64,000 bases of DNA from Cryptomeria japonica (GCF_030272615.1 NC_081415.1:604027644-604091643), one strand, 5' to 3'; counted from the stretch's first letter, positions 22,104-34,970 are shown. Made by a program: numbers and translations. The notes: generated from the letters alone by a model not told the origin.

Positions 22104-23636
22104 ATGGTAAGAAATGATTTTGCCTCCTCAAAAGATCCCATGTTTTATGGGTCTAACTATCCCTTCTGGAGCAGAAGAATGGAGACCTATATTTCCTCCC
22201 TTGGTTTTTATGATGTGTGGATGTTTGTAAAAAATGGGTATTTTGTCTCTAGTGTTCCTCCCACTAATCCAGATGCCAAGAAAGAGTATGAGAAAAATGC
22301 AAAGGATAAACATGTTATCTTGAGTGGGTTGTCTGATAATGATTTTGTCAAGGTCATGCACTGTGCATCCACCAAGGAGACTTGGGATAAAAATGCAGAG
22401 GTTATTCGAAGGTGATGCAAAAGTCAAAGAGGCCAAGCTACAAACACTAAGGGGCCAGCTTGAAGGCATAGGATGAAGGATGAAGAAAAGATTATAGACT
22501 ACCTTCACAAATTTGATGAAATTGTGAACACCATCAGAGGACTTGGAGAGTAAATTGTAGATGAGATTCTTGTCAAGAAGGTACTTAGATCTCTCACACC
22601 TAAGTATTATACTAAGGTTTCTATCATAGAAGAATCCAAGGATCTGAAGACCTTCAAAATGGGTGAGCTATTTGGCTCACTGACAACCTATGAAATGAGA
22701 AAAATCGGTGATACATCCTCAATGAAAGAGACAACATTCAATTCCACCAAGAAGGGCAAAGAAGTGTTTTCTCATAAAGGATCCAGTGAAGACTCTGATG
22801 CAGAGGTAGCAAAATTTGTTAGAAAGCTCAAAACTGGATCTGGCAAGTATAAAGGAAAGCTACCACTCAAATGTTTCAACTATGGTAAAGTTGGACACTT
22901 TGATGCAAAATGCCCTTATAATGAAACCGGTGGAGATGAGTCAAGAGGCTTTAGCAGATCTGGTGGTAAAGATAAAGAAAGAAATGTCTACCAACAAGGA
23001 AGAAGAGGCTACTGGAAGAAGAACAACCTATATACTATTGAGGATGATGCCACAGATGAATAAAGTGCATCAGAAGATGACTACCATGAGAATGATAGAG
23101 AAGTTAATCTCTTTATGGCACTTGATGAACCAGTTGGTGAAGATGAGGAAGAAGAAGACATTGAGGCTGAAGTGGATTTGGAAGGTGAGCTTATAAGTGT
23201 TCTTGAGGAGTAGACTAAAACAAGAAGAGAACTCAAGAAGTTAAAGATTTCTATGTAATAGATGAACAAGGTCTCTTGAAGCAATATTTGGATATGACCA
23301 ATAAAGTTATATATGAATTGAAACTTTAGTTGTAAGAAGCTAAGATGATATGTGAAGTCACATCCTCTGATCTAATGAAGAAGGAAAAGGAGCATCAAGA
23401 TCTGGAAGCAGAAATAGTGAAGCTTAGAAAGGAGCTTGAGGAAAGTAAAGAAGAAATAAAAGTGAGAAGCAAATATGAAGGCATCACCAAAGACTTAGAC
23501 AAGATGTTGAAAAAATAGAAGCAATACAAAGATACTGATGGCTTAGGATTTGAAGAAGGTCAAAGTTCAAACAAAAAAGACACATCTGGTAAGGAGATAA
23601 AGTTCACGTATTCCAATGAAGGTAAAGAGAAGAAGA
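22104..23636 (+). pseudogene. B gag, 5' part
   Basis: It starts with ATG at 22104 (MVRNDFASSKDPMFYGSNYP). A UBN2-like gag core follows (YPFWSRRMETYISSLGF), then ILSGLSDNDF, the knuckle CFNYGKVGHFDAKC near 22873 with Tyr for the second Cys, and a long acidic coiled coil. Frameshifts occur near 22395 and 22475, with stops such as TAA at 22552 and TAG at 23213. It is interrupted by C and continues at 31049. It is the same family as A, and keeps CAG and TGG where A has TAG (700) and TGA (1318). Confidence 0.85.
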
Positions 23637-25096
23637 TGTTGGCATTTCAATTAGGATATTGAGAAGGTTGTTGATAATTATGGATATAACTGATTAAGGA
23701 TGTTTACTATCTTCACAATATTATTTTGTCATTGATGTCAGGAAATTGATTTTCTGATTTAGTATGATGTTGCCATATCTTAAGAAGTATGTTTTGAAGA
23801 GACTTAAGATGTCGGTAAAAGACACAGAAAGAATGTGATGAATAAGGGGAGGAATAAGTTATTCAATGGGAAACTATTACCGAGTTAGACAATGATGAGA
23901 TCATGTTGTTTAGATTGTTTTGATATCCTACATATGTTATTGTTTGTAAGGTTAATACTATACTATTTTACCGAGCAAGGAACCTAGTCGATAAACCCTA
24001 AGGTTATCGCTATCGGTTAATGAAGGCAGAATGTCTACCGAGTGAAGTTTAGTATTTACCAAGTTGCAACCGAGTAATAACAAAATGCATTGGATGTATA
24101 CATGTGTTATTTAATGATGGAAGTTGATGAGCTGGTTATGATTAAATGATTGATACAATGTGTATGAAGTTTGTTAAGGATCTATGGCAATGGAAGATCG
24201 ACAAGAAGATCTGCAGCTCAGATTGAACCACAATACCCTAGCACAAGTTCCAAGAAATGTATGCAAGTTCCAAGGTGAGGTAAAACATTTTCTGATCAAA
24301 GGATACATTGAACTTGGTCAAGATTGAAGATCTAATGGCTATGATTGATCATGGGAAATGTGATCAAAGAGATTAAGCGGTTAGCAAATTATTTATAAAT
24401 AAGGAACTGTTGATAAACAATGTATGCGGGCAAGTGTAAGCACAGGGATGCTACATAGTGATTACCGAGCATAGAAGCTTGAAGACTATTTGAATAACAG
24501 AGTAAGGAGCCCAGCAGAGGGACAAGACAAGTCCTATGACTAGATTGTATTGAGCAAATAAGAATCTGGTTTAGCATTTTAGATGCAAAGTTGCAGACAT
24601 ACTCATTACTACTATTTATTTGTAAGTGACAGAAAATCTCTTAACTGAGTGGACTTAATAGTCTTATTTGTAAATCCACTAGCAAGGTGACATTCTGATT
24701 GAGTGTTTGAAACCCTTTTACAAGGTCACCTCTAACAAGGTGAAGATCCTAACAGATCTGAGGGAAATCCCTTGACCAAGTCACATCTAGCAATGTGTTT
24801 GTAATCTTTAACAGGATTCGCTTTTAACCGAGCATCCTCTAGAAGAGTATATTTCTTAGTGGGTCCGAAATCGCACAGTGGTTTTTCCCTATTTGGGTTT
24901 CCATGTTAAATCTAGTGTTATGAGTGTTGTTATGATTATGTGTTCTTAAGTTTGCATGTTTTACAGTTTTCGTTACATATATCTGTTAAAGCTACCGAGG
25001 TTGAATCTATTGAATATATTGAAGATTAAGTTTGTATGATTAACCCCCCTCCCACCCCGCCTCTCATCTTACTAACAATTGGCATCAAAGTTATCA
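23637..25096 (+). repeat. C 5' LTR
   Basis: 1,460 bp, TGTTGGCATTTC... to ...GTTATCA. The end is fixed by comparison with the 3' copy and by the perfect target duplication. An earlier CA at 25076-25077 followed by ATTGGCATCA looks like an LTR/PBS boundary but lies inside the LTR. Confidence 0.92.
24394..24401 (+). promoter_or_regulatory. TATA box in C 5' LTR
   Basis: TATAAATA followed by AGGAACT. Kept in the 3' LTR at 30355-30362. Likely core promoter of the element. Confidence 0.5.
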
Positions 25097-25098
25097 AT

Positions 25099-25110
25099 TA
25101 GTATCAGAGC
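25099..25110 (+). other. C primer-binding site, one mismatch
   Basis: TAGTATCAGAGC against the expected TGGTATCAGAGC, a G-to-A change, two bases after the LTR end. Confidence 0.85.
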
Positions 25111-25161
25111 TTTGGACTCCAAAAGAAAATTTTAAAGGTACTTGAGGAAAAAGATCCAAAG

Positions 25162-28100
25162 ATGTATAAGAGGGATTCACCGAAGCTGAATAAGTCAAGT
25201 TTCTCTACATGGCAGAAAAGGATGAAGCTGCACCTATCAGGAATTGGAGAATATGTTGTATGTTATCTAGAGAATGATTTCATAGCACCTAGCACCTACC
25301 CATTGACAATGGAAGAAATAAAGGCAAAGCAAGAACATATTCAAGCAATGATTGAAATAACATCTGCATTGACTGACTCAGAGTTTAATGATCTAGAAGG
25401 TTGCAATGATGCCAAGGCAATGTGGGACAAGCTTATATCTGTGTATGGTGGTGATGAACATGTTCAAAGAGCAAAAGTGGGCAGTCTAAGAGAACAACTT
25501 GAATCTATGAGAATGAATGAAGGTGAGAACATAACCGAGTATAGTCAATCAGATCAAAGGAGCAGGAGGAACCATTGAAGAGAAGGATGTCACAAGTAAG
25601 CTATTAAGAACCCTTCTACTTGCTTATGCAATCTGAGTCTCTGCAATCAATGAATTGAGGTCTGTACCCAATATGCCAGTTTCTTTGGATGCTACTATTG
25701 GTAAGCTACATGCATTTGAGTTAAGTAACTTTGATAACAGTGGGTCTTCGGTAAATAAAATTGAGTCTGCATTTAGTTCTTTTCATCTTGATGAATCTGA
25801 TGATTACAATGATAGAAAGTATAAGTACTCTAATGGGAATCACAGTGGAGCAAGTGAAAGATTTCACAAAAACATGGAGGAGGTACACAAACTTTATGAA
25901 GAAATCATAAAGCAAGAAGAGTTTGAAGCACTATTAGCCAGAAGGCTACCAAGAGGAAAAGGTAAGTACAAAGGAAAGTTGCCTTTGAAATGTTATAACT
26001 ATGATAGAATAGGACATATGGCTTCCAATTGTCCTGACAAAGAATCCAATGAAAAGAGAGATTACCGAGATGACAGATAAAAAGATAATCATTACAGAGG
26101 ACACCGAAACTTCAGAAGAAGAGATAAAAAGACATGTCTAATAGCTGATGAGGAATCTAATGGTGATAAATTAGATAAAACTGATACAAAGGAAGTTGTT
26201 TATGTGGCTATCAAAGATGGATCAGATGAAGAAAGGTACAAAGAAAAAGCTTTAATATCTCACATAAATACTAATGACTCTTGGATCATAGATAGTGGAT
26301 GCTCACATCACATGATAGGTGATAAACACAAGTTTGTTATGTTAGAAGATTATGATGGAGGTTATGTAAGATTTGGTAATGATGCACCATGTCCAGTGAG
26401 AGGTAAAGGATCTATAACACTTCTTGACAATGCTAAATGTAATGATATTTATTGGGTTGAAGGTTTGAAATACAATTTGTTGAGTGTAGCACAGCTAAAC
26501 AATATAGGATACGGAAAAGAGTTTCAGAAAAGAATTGTCAAAGTTCATGACAAGCATGGAAAGTTAGTAGCTACCTGGACACAAAAAAAGGTAACCCATT
26601 TCACCTTGACCTAACTTGGAATAAGTGTTTATATGCAAAGATAAATGATACCTGGTTATGGCATAGAAGGTTTTGTCATGTAAATTTTGATAATCTGATC
26701 AAAATAAGCAAGAAGCACCGAGTAAGAGGTCTATCGAGTCTTGAGAAACCTGAGAATGCTCTATTCCAAGGATGCCAGATGGGTAAGATGACAAGATCAA
26801 GCTTTACAAGTAAGTCCTACACTTCTAAGGGAATTTTAGATCTTGTGCATACTGATCTTTGTGGTCCTATGAAAGTTCAGAGTTATTATGGTGATAAGTA
26901 TTTCATATTATTTGTGGATGAATACTCAAGAATGATGTTAGTAATGTTTTTAAAAGAAAAATCAGAAGCTTTTCACATGTTTAAATGGTACAAGGCAAGA
27001 GTTGAAAATGAAACAAGAAGACAACTGAAATGTCTTAGATCTAATAGAGGAGGTGAGTTCACTTCTGTTGAATTTAACTTATACTGCAATGATCATGGTA
27101 TAAAGAGGCAAGTATCTGCACTGAGAACACCCCAGCAAAATGGGATAGCCAAGAGAAGAAATGGATCAATTGTGGATTGTGCAATAACCTTGATGATAGA
27201 AAAGAAGGTACCTCAAGCATTTTGGAGAGAAGTAATCAGCACTACAATTTACACCCTGAACCGAGTACAACTGAAGAAAGGAACTTTGAAGACACCATAT
27301 GAAATCTAGTATGACAAGAAACCTAATGTAAGTTATTTTAAAATCTTTGGAAGCAGATGCTATGTTCACAAAGATGACATAAATGGTAAGTTTGATTAGA
27401 AAAGTGAAGAAGGAACATTTCTTCGTTATTTTTCTAGAAGCAAAGCATTTAAATGTCTGATCAAATCATCTAACAAAATGGTAGAAAGTGCAAATGTGAA
27501 AATTGATGAATTTGCAGAAAGAAATGATGAAGGAAACTCCAAAGAACCAGAAGATTATGAAGGATTTGTATATGCTCAACCGAGAAGTCCTACCGAGAAA
27601 ACCGCTGAAGGAAATGAAGAGAATATACAGTTACCAAGTGATGAGGAAGATCATATAGAATCTACCTAGCCTATATTAGCCATGTATGTCAGAAGAAATG
27701 ATGCATCAAGTCAGATTATAGGAGATAAGAATGATCTAGTGATGACAAGGAATAAACTGAGACAGAACACATGTCTGATATCTGAATTTGAACCAAGGAT
27801 AGTGAAAGAGGCATTTAACAGTGAAGATTGGATAAATGCTATGACATAAGAGATTGATCAAATTAAGAAGAATGACACATGGACACTGGTTCCAAGATCA
27901 AAGGACAAAAATGTAATTGGTACAAAGTCGATTTTCAGAAACAAGCTGAATGAAAAAGTTGAGGTCATTCGAAATAAAGCAAGACTAGTTTGCAAAGGTT
28001 ATGCTCAAGAAGAGGGAATTGATTATGGTGAGACTTTTGCACCTGTGGCAAGACTTGAAGGAGTAAGAACATTATTGGCATACGTTGCTTACAAGAATTT

Positions 28101-29192
28101 CAAAGTATATCAAATGGATGTCAAATCTACATTTCTGAATGGTATATTAGAAAAAGTTTTTTTTATTGAACAACCTGAAGTATTTGTTGAAGGAGTGAAT
28201 AAAGATCAGGTATGTAAACTGAACAAAGCTTTATATGGTCTGAAACAAGCACCTAGAGCATGGTATAAAAGATTGCACTCTTATTTAATCAAGATTTGTT
28301 TTATAAGGACAAGTGAAAACAACAATATATACATGAAGAATGATGAAAATGGAATACTGATCTTAGCCATATTTGTTGATGATATTATCTTTTGTGGAAA
28401 TGAATCTTTATGCAAGAAATTTGGAAATGAAATGAGCAACGAATTTGAGATGTCATTAATCAGTGAGATAAAGTATTTTATAGATCTACAGATACTGCAA
28501 ATGAAAGATGAGATTTTCATTACCGATCTATGATTGGAAAGTTGCAATATGTTGTTCATAGCAGGCCAGATATAGCACATGCAGTAGGTATAGTTGCAAG
28601 ATTTTCTGTAGATCCCAAGGAAACACGCATGACAATAATCAAGAGAATTTTCAGATACTTGAAAGGCACTGAGGATTATAGCTTAGTATATCAGAAAGGA
28701 AATGACTTTGATTTAAAAGTTTATACTGATGCTGATTGGACAGGCAACATAGATGATAGGAAAAGCACAAGTGGTGGAGCTTTCTTTTTAGGAGAAAGAC
28801 TAGGGAGTTGGCCTAGCAAGAAACAAGGATGTATTTCATAGTCAATAGCAGAAGCTGAATATGTTGCTGTAGCATTGAATTGTACCAATATAGCATGGAT
28901 CAAACAATTGTTGGAAGGCATAAATGAGAAAGTTACTGAGCTAGTAACTATATTCTGTGATAATACTAGTGCCATTTACATTTCAAAGAATCTTGTTATG
29001 CACTCTAAGACAAAGCACATCTCTATCAAATATCATTATCTTAGAGAATAAGTTCAAGAGAAGAAAGTGGTGTTGGAGTATGTTAGCTCAAAGGAACAAA
29101 TAGAAGATATTTTCACTAAGCCACTGCCAAGGGACACTTTTGAGTATCTCAGAAGTAAGTTAGGGTTCCTACCCCTATCTTCTACTCACTGA
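25162..29192 (+). pseudogene. C gag-pol polyprotein, decayed
   Basis: Gag runs from ATG at 25162 (UBN2-like core; frameshift near 25545) to the knuckle CYNYDRIGHMASNC near 25990, which lacks the second Cys. Protease motif WIIDSGCSHHM at about 26281. Integrase: HH-CC-like start near 26660, HTDLCGP (26846), then LRSNRGGEF (27037; catalytic Asp changed to Asn) and NGIAKRRN (27139; catalytic Glu changed to Lys). [13 protein letters not shown] (28113) and FVDDII (28372). About 135 bp are missing at 28525 compared with D, followed by RNase H (TDADWTGN, 28727) up to DIFTKPLP. Frameshifts near 25545, 26600 and 28525. Stops at 27307, 27397, 27667, 27847, 28840 and 29050 fit CAG, CAA or TGG precursors. 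Confidence 0.9.
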
Positions 29193-29556
29193 CCGAGTTC
29201 GGTGAAAGCATCAATTCGATGACTCTAAAGAATACCTTTTAGGAGTTGATGCTGATTTACACACTTTAGGATGTTTTCTAAAGTTGTGCAGGAAACAAAA
29301 ATAGGGAATAGGAATTGAAGATAAAATGCTCTAACCGAGATTGAGTTGATACCGAACAGCAAAGGAATTACTTCACACAGGAAGAAATTATGTATTAGTT
29401 TTCTTTTGGCATTGTTGTCAAAGGGGGAGAAGACTAATGTATGGGTGAGAAGACTAATGACAGGGGGAGAGCATTTTAGCAATCTGAGCAATCACAATCA
29501 CAACAATCTAAATTCGAATCTCTTAGGTCAAATCAATTGGTTGTTCCATCAATGCC
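29193..29556 (+). other. C 3' untranslated region with second purine tract
   Basis: At 29406-29431 it has TTGGCATTGTTGTCAAAGGG and then GGAGAAG, a PPT-like tract about 145 nt upstream of the true PPT. A further GGGGGAGAGC lies at 29463. The same layout is seen in D and G. Confidence 0.7.
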
Positions 29557-29568
29557 AAAGGGGGAGAT
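29557..29568 (+). other. C polypurine tract
   Basis: AAAGGGGGAGAT followed at once by TGTTGGCATT. Confidence 0.92.
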
Positions 29569-31048
29569 TGTTGGCATTATAATAGACAATAAGAGATTGT
29601 TGGCATTTTAATTAGGATATTGAGAAGGTTGCTGATAATTATGGATATAACTGATTAAGGATGTTTATTGTCTTCACAATACTATTTTGTCATTGATGTC
29701 AAGAAATTGATTTTCTGATTTAGTATGATGTTGCCATATCTTAAGAAGTATGTTTTGAAGAGAATTAAGATGTCGGTAAAAGACACAGAAAGAATGTGAT
29801 GAATAAGGGGAGGAATAAGTTATTCAATGGGAAACTATTACCGAGTTAGATAATGATGAGATCAAGTTATTTAGATTGTTTTGATATCCTACATATGCTA
29901 TTGTTTGTAACATTAATACTATACAATGTTACCAAACAAGGAACCTAGTCGGTAAACCCTAAGGTTATCCCTATCAGTTAATGAAGGCGAAATGTCTACC
30001 GAGTGAAGTTTAGTATTTATCGAGTTGCAACTGAGTAATAATAGAATGTATTGGATGTACACATGCATTATTTAATGATGGAAGTTGATGAGCTAGTTAT
30101 GATTAAATGATTGACACAACATGTATGAAGTTTGTTAAGGATCTATGGCAATGGAAGATCCGCAGGAAGATGTACAGCTTAGATTGAACCGCAATACCCT
30201 AGCACAAGTTCCAAGAAATGTATGCAAGTTCCAAGGTGAGGTAAAACATTTTCCGATCAAAGGATACATTGAACCTGGTTAAGATTGAAGATCTGATGGC
30301 TATGATTGATCATGGGAAATGTGATCAAAGAGATTAAGTGGTTAGCAAATTATTTATAAATAAGGAACTATTAATAAACAATGTATGCGGGCAAGTGTAA
30401 GCATAGGGATGCTACATAGTGATTACCGAGCATAGAAGATTGAAGACCTGTTTGAATAATAGAGTAAGTAGCCCAACAGAGGGACAGGACAAGTCCTATG
30501 ACTAGATTGTATTGAGCAAATAAGAATCTCCTTTAGCATTTTAGATGCAAAGTTGCAGACATACTCATTACTATTATTTATTTGTAAGTGATAGAAAATC
30601 TCTTAACCGAGTGGACTTAACAGTCTTATTTGTACATCCTCTAGAAAGGTGACATTTTGATTGAGTGTTTGAAACCCTTTTACAAGGTCACTTCTAACAA
30701 GGTGAAGATCCTAATAGATCTGAGGGAGATCCCTTAACTGTGTCACATCTAGGAATGTGTTTGTAATCTTTAACAAGATTTGCTTTTAACCGAGCATACT
30801 CTAGAAGAGTATATTTCTTAGTGGGTCCAAAATCCCACGATGGTTTTTCCCTATTTGGGTTTCCACATTAAATCTAGTGTTATGAGTGTTAGGATTATGT
30901 GTTCTTAAGTTTGCATGTTTTATAGTTTTGGTTACATATATCTATTAAAGCTACTAAGGTTGAATCTGTTGAATATATTGAAGATTAAGTTTGTATGATT
31001 CACACCCCCCCCCTCTCATCTTATTAACAATTGGCATCAGAGTTATCA
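29569..31048 (+). repeat. C 3' LTR, with 29-bp duplicated start
   Basis: 1,480 bp. It opens with TGTTGGCATTATAATAGACA, then restarts at 29598 with TGTTGGCATTTTAATT, which is where the 5' copy begins. The extra 29 bp repeat the 15-base PPT/LTR junction (GAGATTGTTGGCATT) with 14 bases between. The LTR ends in GTTATCA before TSD GAAGA. Confidence 0.9.
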
Positions 31049-31740
31049 GAAGACATTCACAATAAGCAAGGATATCGGTAAGAAGACATATGCAGATGCC
31101 GTTAGAAATTGCCACACAAACTGGTATATGCAATCAATGAATCGGAGGCCACACTCAATGTAGCAACATGGAAATCTAAGGAGAAATGCAAGAGTTTACC
31201 ATGAAGAATTCCCCAGAGTTAGCAGCATGAAAGGAAGATTCCCGATGAGGCAGTCATTTGTAGGACCAAGGCAACCTAACCGGTATGTTTCAAAATTTCA
31301 TGGTTATTGTTACTAGTGTAATAAATTTGGGCATATAATAGCTGACTGTAGATTAACCAATAAGCCTGGTATGAGTTATGAAAGTAGAAATCCTTTTAAT
31401 GCACTTTGGGATATGAATGTTGTCTATTATTAGTGCAATGGATTTGGTCATAGGAGTTTTGAATGTAGGAAGAGTAAACCGGTGCCCTACAATAATTTCA
31501 AAGATTTATCTTTAAATTAAAATGTGAAATGTTAAAACTGTCAAGAGTTTAAACATATAGAAAAGTTTTGTAAAAGCAGGAAGATCAAGGAGAAGAAGAT
31601 AGATCTTGATCAAGATCCGGTAGTTGAACCAGAGCACAAAATAGCAGCTGACAAGAAGAAAGAAACCAAACTAGTATGGGTTGAGAAAGAAAAAGAAAAG
31701 GCAAAATCAAGTTTGATAGTGCAGACTTCTTACATGTTGA
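31049..31740 (+). pseudogene. B gag, 3' part with knuckles
   Basis: It resumes after C with the sequence that follows AGAAGATG in element A (ATCGGTAAGAAGACAT). It encodes two or three Cys/His knuckle remnants: a CNKFGHIIADC-type one near 31316, CNGFGHRSFEC near 31433, and a degenerate CQEFKHIEKFC near 31540, each with the leading Cys position lost or a stop beside it. A basic, Lys-rich linker leads to protease. Confidence 0.8.
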
Positions 31741-33536
31741 AAGGAAAAATTTGTGGGTTGTAGACAGTGGATGTTCCAACCACATGACCGGTGATGAATT
31801 TTTTTTTATCAGGATTGAATACTGGAATGGTAGTTCAGTAAGATTTGGAGACAAATCACCCTTCAAAATAAAGGGAAAGGGTACTCTAAATATTGATGGA
31901 AAATTGAAGGCATGTGATGTATATTATGTGGAAGACCTAAAGTACAATCTGCTGAGTGTGAGTCAAATGTGTGATAGAGTTTATAAATTCACCTTCGAAT
32001 CAACCAACTATTAGATAAAGAAAGAGAGTATCGGCCAGGTTGTGGTAGAAGGAAAGAGAACAGATGGTAATGTTTACAATATGAAGGAATGTTATGAGTC
32101 CCAATGCATGATGGGACAGGTTGATAAAAGTTGGTTGTGGCACCGAAGATTAGGCCACATAAACTTTGATAATTTAGTTGTAGTAAGTAAAAAGGGTTGT
32201 GTAAGAAATATTCCACCCATCATCAAACCAGGAATCAAATTTTGTGATAAATGTGTAAAAGGGAAGAAGACTAAGATGAGCTTTAGGACAAAAGAGCACA
32301 ACACCTCAAGACCACTTGAAATTGTACATACATATCTGTGTGGTCCAACTAGGACAAGAGCTCTTGCCAATGAAAGATATTTTATGATCTTTATTGATGA
32401 TTATTGAAGAATGACATGGGTCACTTTCCTGCAAGATAAATCACATGCATTTGACAGATTCAAGATCTTTAGGAAGATGGTGGAGAAGGAAATTGGGTGC
32501 AAGCTAAAATGTCTAAGATCAAACCGGGGTGGAGAGTTCACATCAAATGAGTTTGAAGATTATTGAGAAAGACATGGAATTAGAAGGCAACACAGCCCCT
32601 AGGACATCACAACAAAATGGTGTAGTAGAAAGGAAGAACACAACAATCAAGGAGATGGCCAGAACCATGTTAAATGAGGCCAGTCTACTAGACACATGTT
32701 GGAAAGAAGTTGTTCATAATGTTGCATATACTTTTAATTGGGCTCAATTAAGAACAAACAACAAAATGACACCTTATGAGTTATGGTATGACTGAAAGCC
32801 ATCAGTCAGATACTTCAAGGTATTTGGAAGTAAGTGTTTTATCAAGAGATATATGGATGGTCTAGGTAGTTTTGACTCCAGGAGTGATGAAGGAATCTTT
32901 CTTGGTTACTCATATAATAAAAAGGCCTACAAATGATACAACAAAAGATTAATAAGTTAGTCATTGAGAGTGTTCATGTAAGAGTTGATGACGATATGTA
33001 CAAAGAAAGTCAATCACAGGTAAACTGATATGATGATTCTGGTGATGAAGGTGAGGAAGCTCTATCAGAAAATGAACTAGAAGAAGCATCCAAAAATGCT
33101 CCCAACTAGTATGTGCAGTTGAATCACCCGGAAGAGAAAATTCTAGGAAATAAGAGTGATGGTGTGCAGACTAGAAGAAGACTTGCCCAGAATGATGAAC
33201 AAATCAACTTTTGCCTCATGACTGAAGTAGAACCTAATACATTTAATGAGGCCAACAAAATATAGGAATGTATGGATGCCATGGAAGAAGAGCTGCAATA
33301 GATTGAGAAGAATGAGACTTGGGAATTAGTCCCTAGACCGGAAGACAAGAACATCATTGCCACTAAATCGGTCTATCGGAATAAGATGAATGAAGAAGGA
33401 AAAATTGTTAGGCCTAAAGCTATACTTGTGTGCAAAGGATACTCTCAACTAGAGGGCATTGACTTTGAAGAAACATTTGCACCAGTAGCTAGATTAGAAG
33501 CAATTAGAATGTTTCCAGCCTTTTCTGCCTACAAGG
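31741..33536 (+). pseudogene. B protease, integrase and start of RT
   Basis: A frameshift near 31745 leads into the protease (VVDSGCSNHMTGD, 31754). Pre-integrase GAG: WLWHRRLGHINFDN (32132). Integrase: HTYLCGP (32327; catalytic Asp changed to Tyr), LRSNRGGEF (32515; Asp changed to Asn), NGVVERKN (32615; Glu kept). A frameshift near 32570 and several stops follow, then the RT start ([27 protein letters not shown], 33428-33508). The reading stops at 33536, just before the expected QMDVK motif, where the E LTR begins. Confidence 0.85.
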
Positions 33537-33788
33537 TGTTGGCAGCTGACACTCACTGGATTCATATGTTGTCATTGGTGGAAAAAATATTCTCTGGAAG
33601 GCATATACTGGCATTTGAAGGCATACACCAGTAGATATCGACATTAGAGTATTTAGGGTCATCACCAGCATCCAACACTTTAGTGAAGCCGACATCAGTT
33701 TGGGATACGAAAGGTTTTATTTGTAAAAACATTTTGTAATTATTGTATAGGGATGACATTGAATATCTTTTTGTATTGTAAGCTGACA

Positions 33789-34970
33789 TTGAATATGGGC
33801 AAGTACAGGGTAATGAGTAACAAATTCACGAAAGTCCGCACATTGGGAAACGTGCTCTTATAAACGGGGGCCCGTTTATGCTTCGGGCTCCTAAGCCGAA
33901 AGGTAATGGGGGCTTGAAGCTAAAATAAACAGGTCCCCATTTTGTTCTAAAATGTTGACCCACTTTTAAACAAAATGGGTGCCCATTTTTTAGAAACAAG
34001 GTCCCATTTCGAAAAATGGGCCCCCGTTTCTAAATCTTTTTTTTCCTTTTTTTTCCACAAGCCACCCTTGCTTAAAAATGGGGGCCCATTCTGTGGAAGT
34101 TGACTCCACAACCCACCACTTGACTCGGGACTAGGCCCAGGATAGGCCTGGGATGGCCACAATTAAGACATGGACCTGCAAATTCAAATCTCCATGAATG
34201 AAAGCACAAATATGATCTTCTGAAATAATTTACATGCCTATAATTAGAGAATTTTTAAACGAAATTAAAACCCATTTCAGATTATACTGTCTAGATTCTA
34301 AATATGTAAATTTAAATAAAAATTAATTATTTTAACTATTTTTCATTTAATTTATACTAAATCAGGTCCATAAACTTGAAATATTAGCCAGTTTTGTTAA
34401 TTTAATAACTTTTTTATTTTAATGAATTTAAAAAAAAAATTATATGCCATCAATCAACACAAAATTCTTTTTTATTTAAAAAAAAATATTTAAAAAATGG
34501 TAAGTTTACGTCAAATTATGTGGCCGTACACATCAAATTTTTAAAAACATAATTACGGTCATTAAAAAATTAATTAAAAATTAAATATTTTAAAAACAAA
34601 TACAGAAAAATATGCTCATCAATCTTCACTGAGTTACAAACCATTTCCCAAAATGGTTTGAGAAAATAATTTTAATTGTGTCAAAAAGTGTGGGTCGTAC
34701 ACATGCATGGTATTGTCCTGAAACAAGCATTTTTAAAACATAGTTTTTAGAAGTCCATTCCAAAAGTTATTTTTTATTATATGGGTATTAAAATAAATTA
34801 CATATTTGGAAAGTACACTCAGAGGGTTATCTTTTATATTTCTGACTTTTTCCAAGATTCAATCTCCAAGTGTTTCAAAATTTAAGCTCAAATGAGATAA
34901 AATCTGAAAATCAGGGAAAACACTTCCACTTTTTGGCCAAAAAGTGGACTTAGCTTCTTGCACTAACCCA
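33789..34970. other. 1.2-kb unidentified insertion in E LTR
   Basis: It is flanked by near-identical 28-bp sequences at 33761-33788 and 34971-34998 that start ATATCTTTTTGTATTGTAAG. The F LTR has no such insert. Its first 350 bp are GC-rich and packed with small inverted repeats, for example AAACGGG-GG-CCCGTTT (33864) and AAAATGGG-TG-CCCATTTT (33975); the rest is AT-rich. No terminal repeats, ORF or known family seen. Confidence 0.65.

Larger units (their letters stand above)
23637..31048 (+). mobile_element. Element C: full-length copia retrotransposon
   Basis: 7.4 kb with 1.46-kb LTRs, flanked by a perfect TSD GAAGA (23632-23636 and 31049-31053) inside the gag of B. The internal region encodes gag, protease, integrase, RT and RNase H in the copia order. 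The first 190 bp of the two LTRs differ at seven places, six of them transitions, so this is the youngest or nearly the youngest insertion whose age can be judged here. It has three frameshifts, about seven stops and a deletion of about 135 bp between RT and RNase H. PPT and PBS are of the Sirevirus-like type. Confidence 0.93.
20425..33536 (+). mobile_element. Element B: copia element, 3' part lost
   Basis: 5' LTR (20425-22039), PBS (22042-22053), gag, protease, integrase and the start of RT are present. Element C lies inside the gag (23637-31048 plus one TSD copy). At 33537 the sequence passes into the LTR of E, and the rest of RT, RNase H, the PPT and the 3' LTR are not found in the window. 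Five bases before the LTR are GTTCC. The coding region has stops and several frameshifts, and catalytic residues of integrase are changed. Confidence 0.88.

Noticed and set aside
25071-25090. C LTR ending at ACTAACA (25077), with ATTGGCATCA as PBS
   Set aside because: The 3' LTR continues to 31048, and only that end gives the perfect GAAGA target duplication and a proper PBS.
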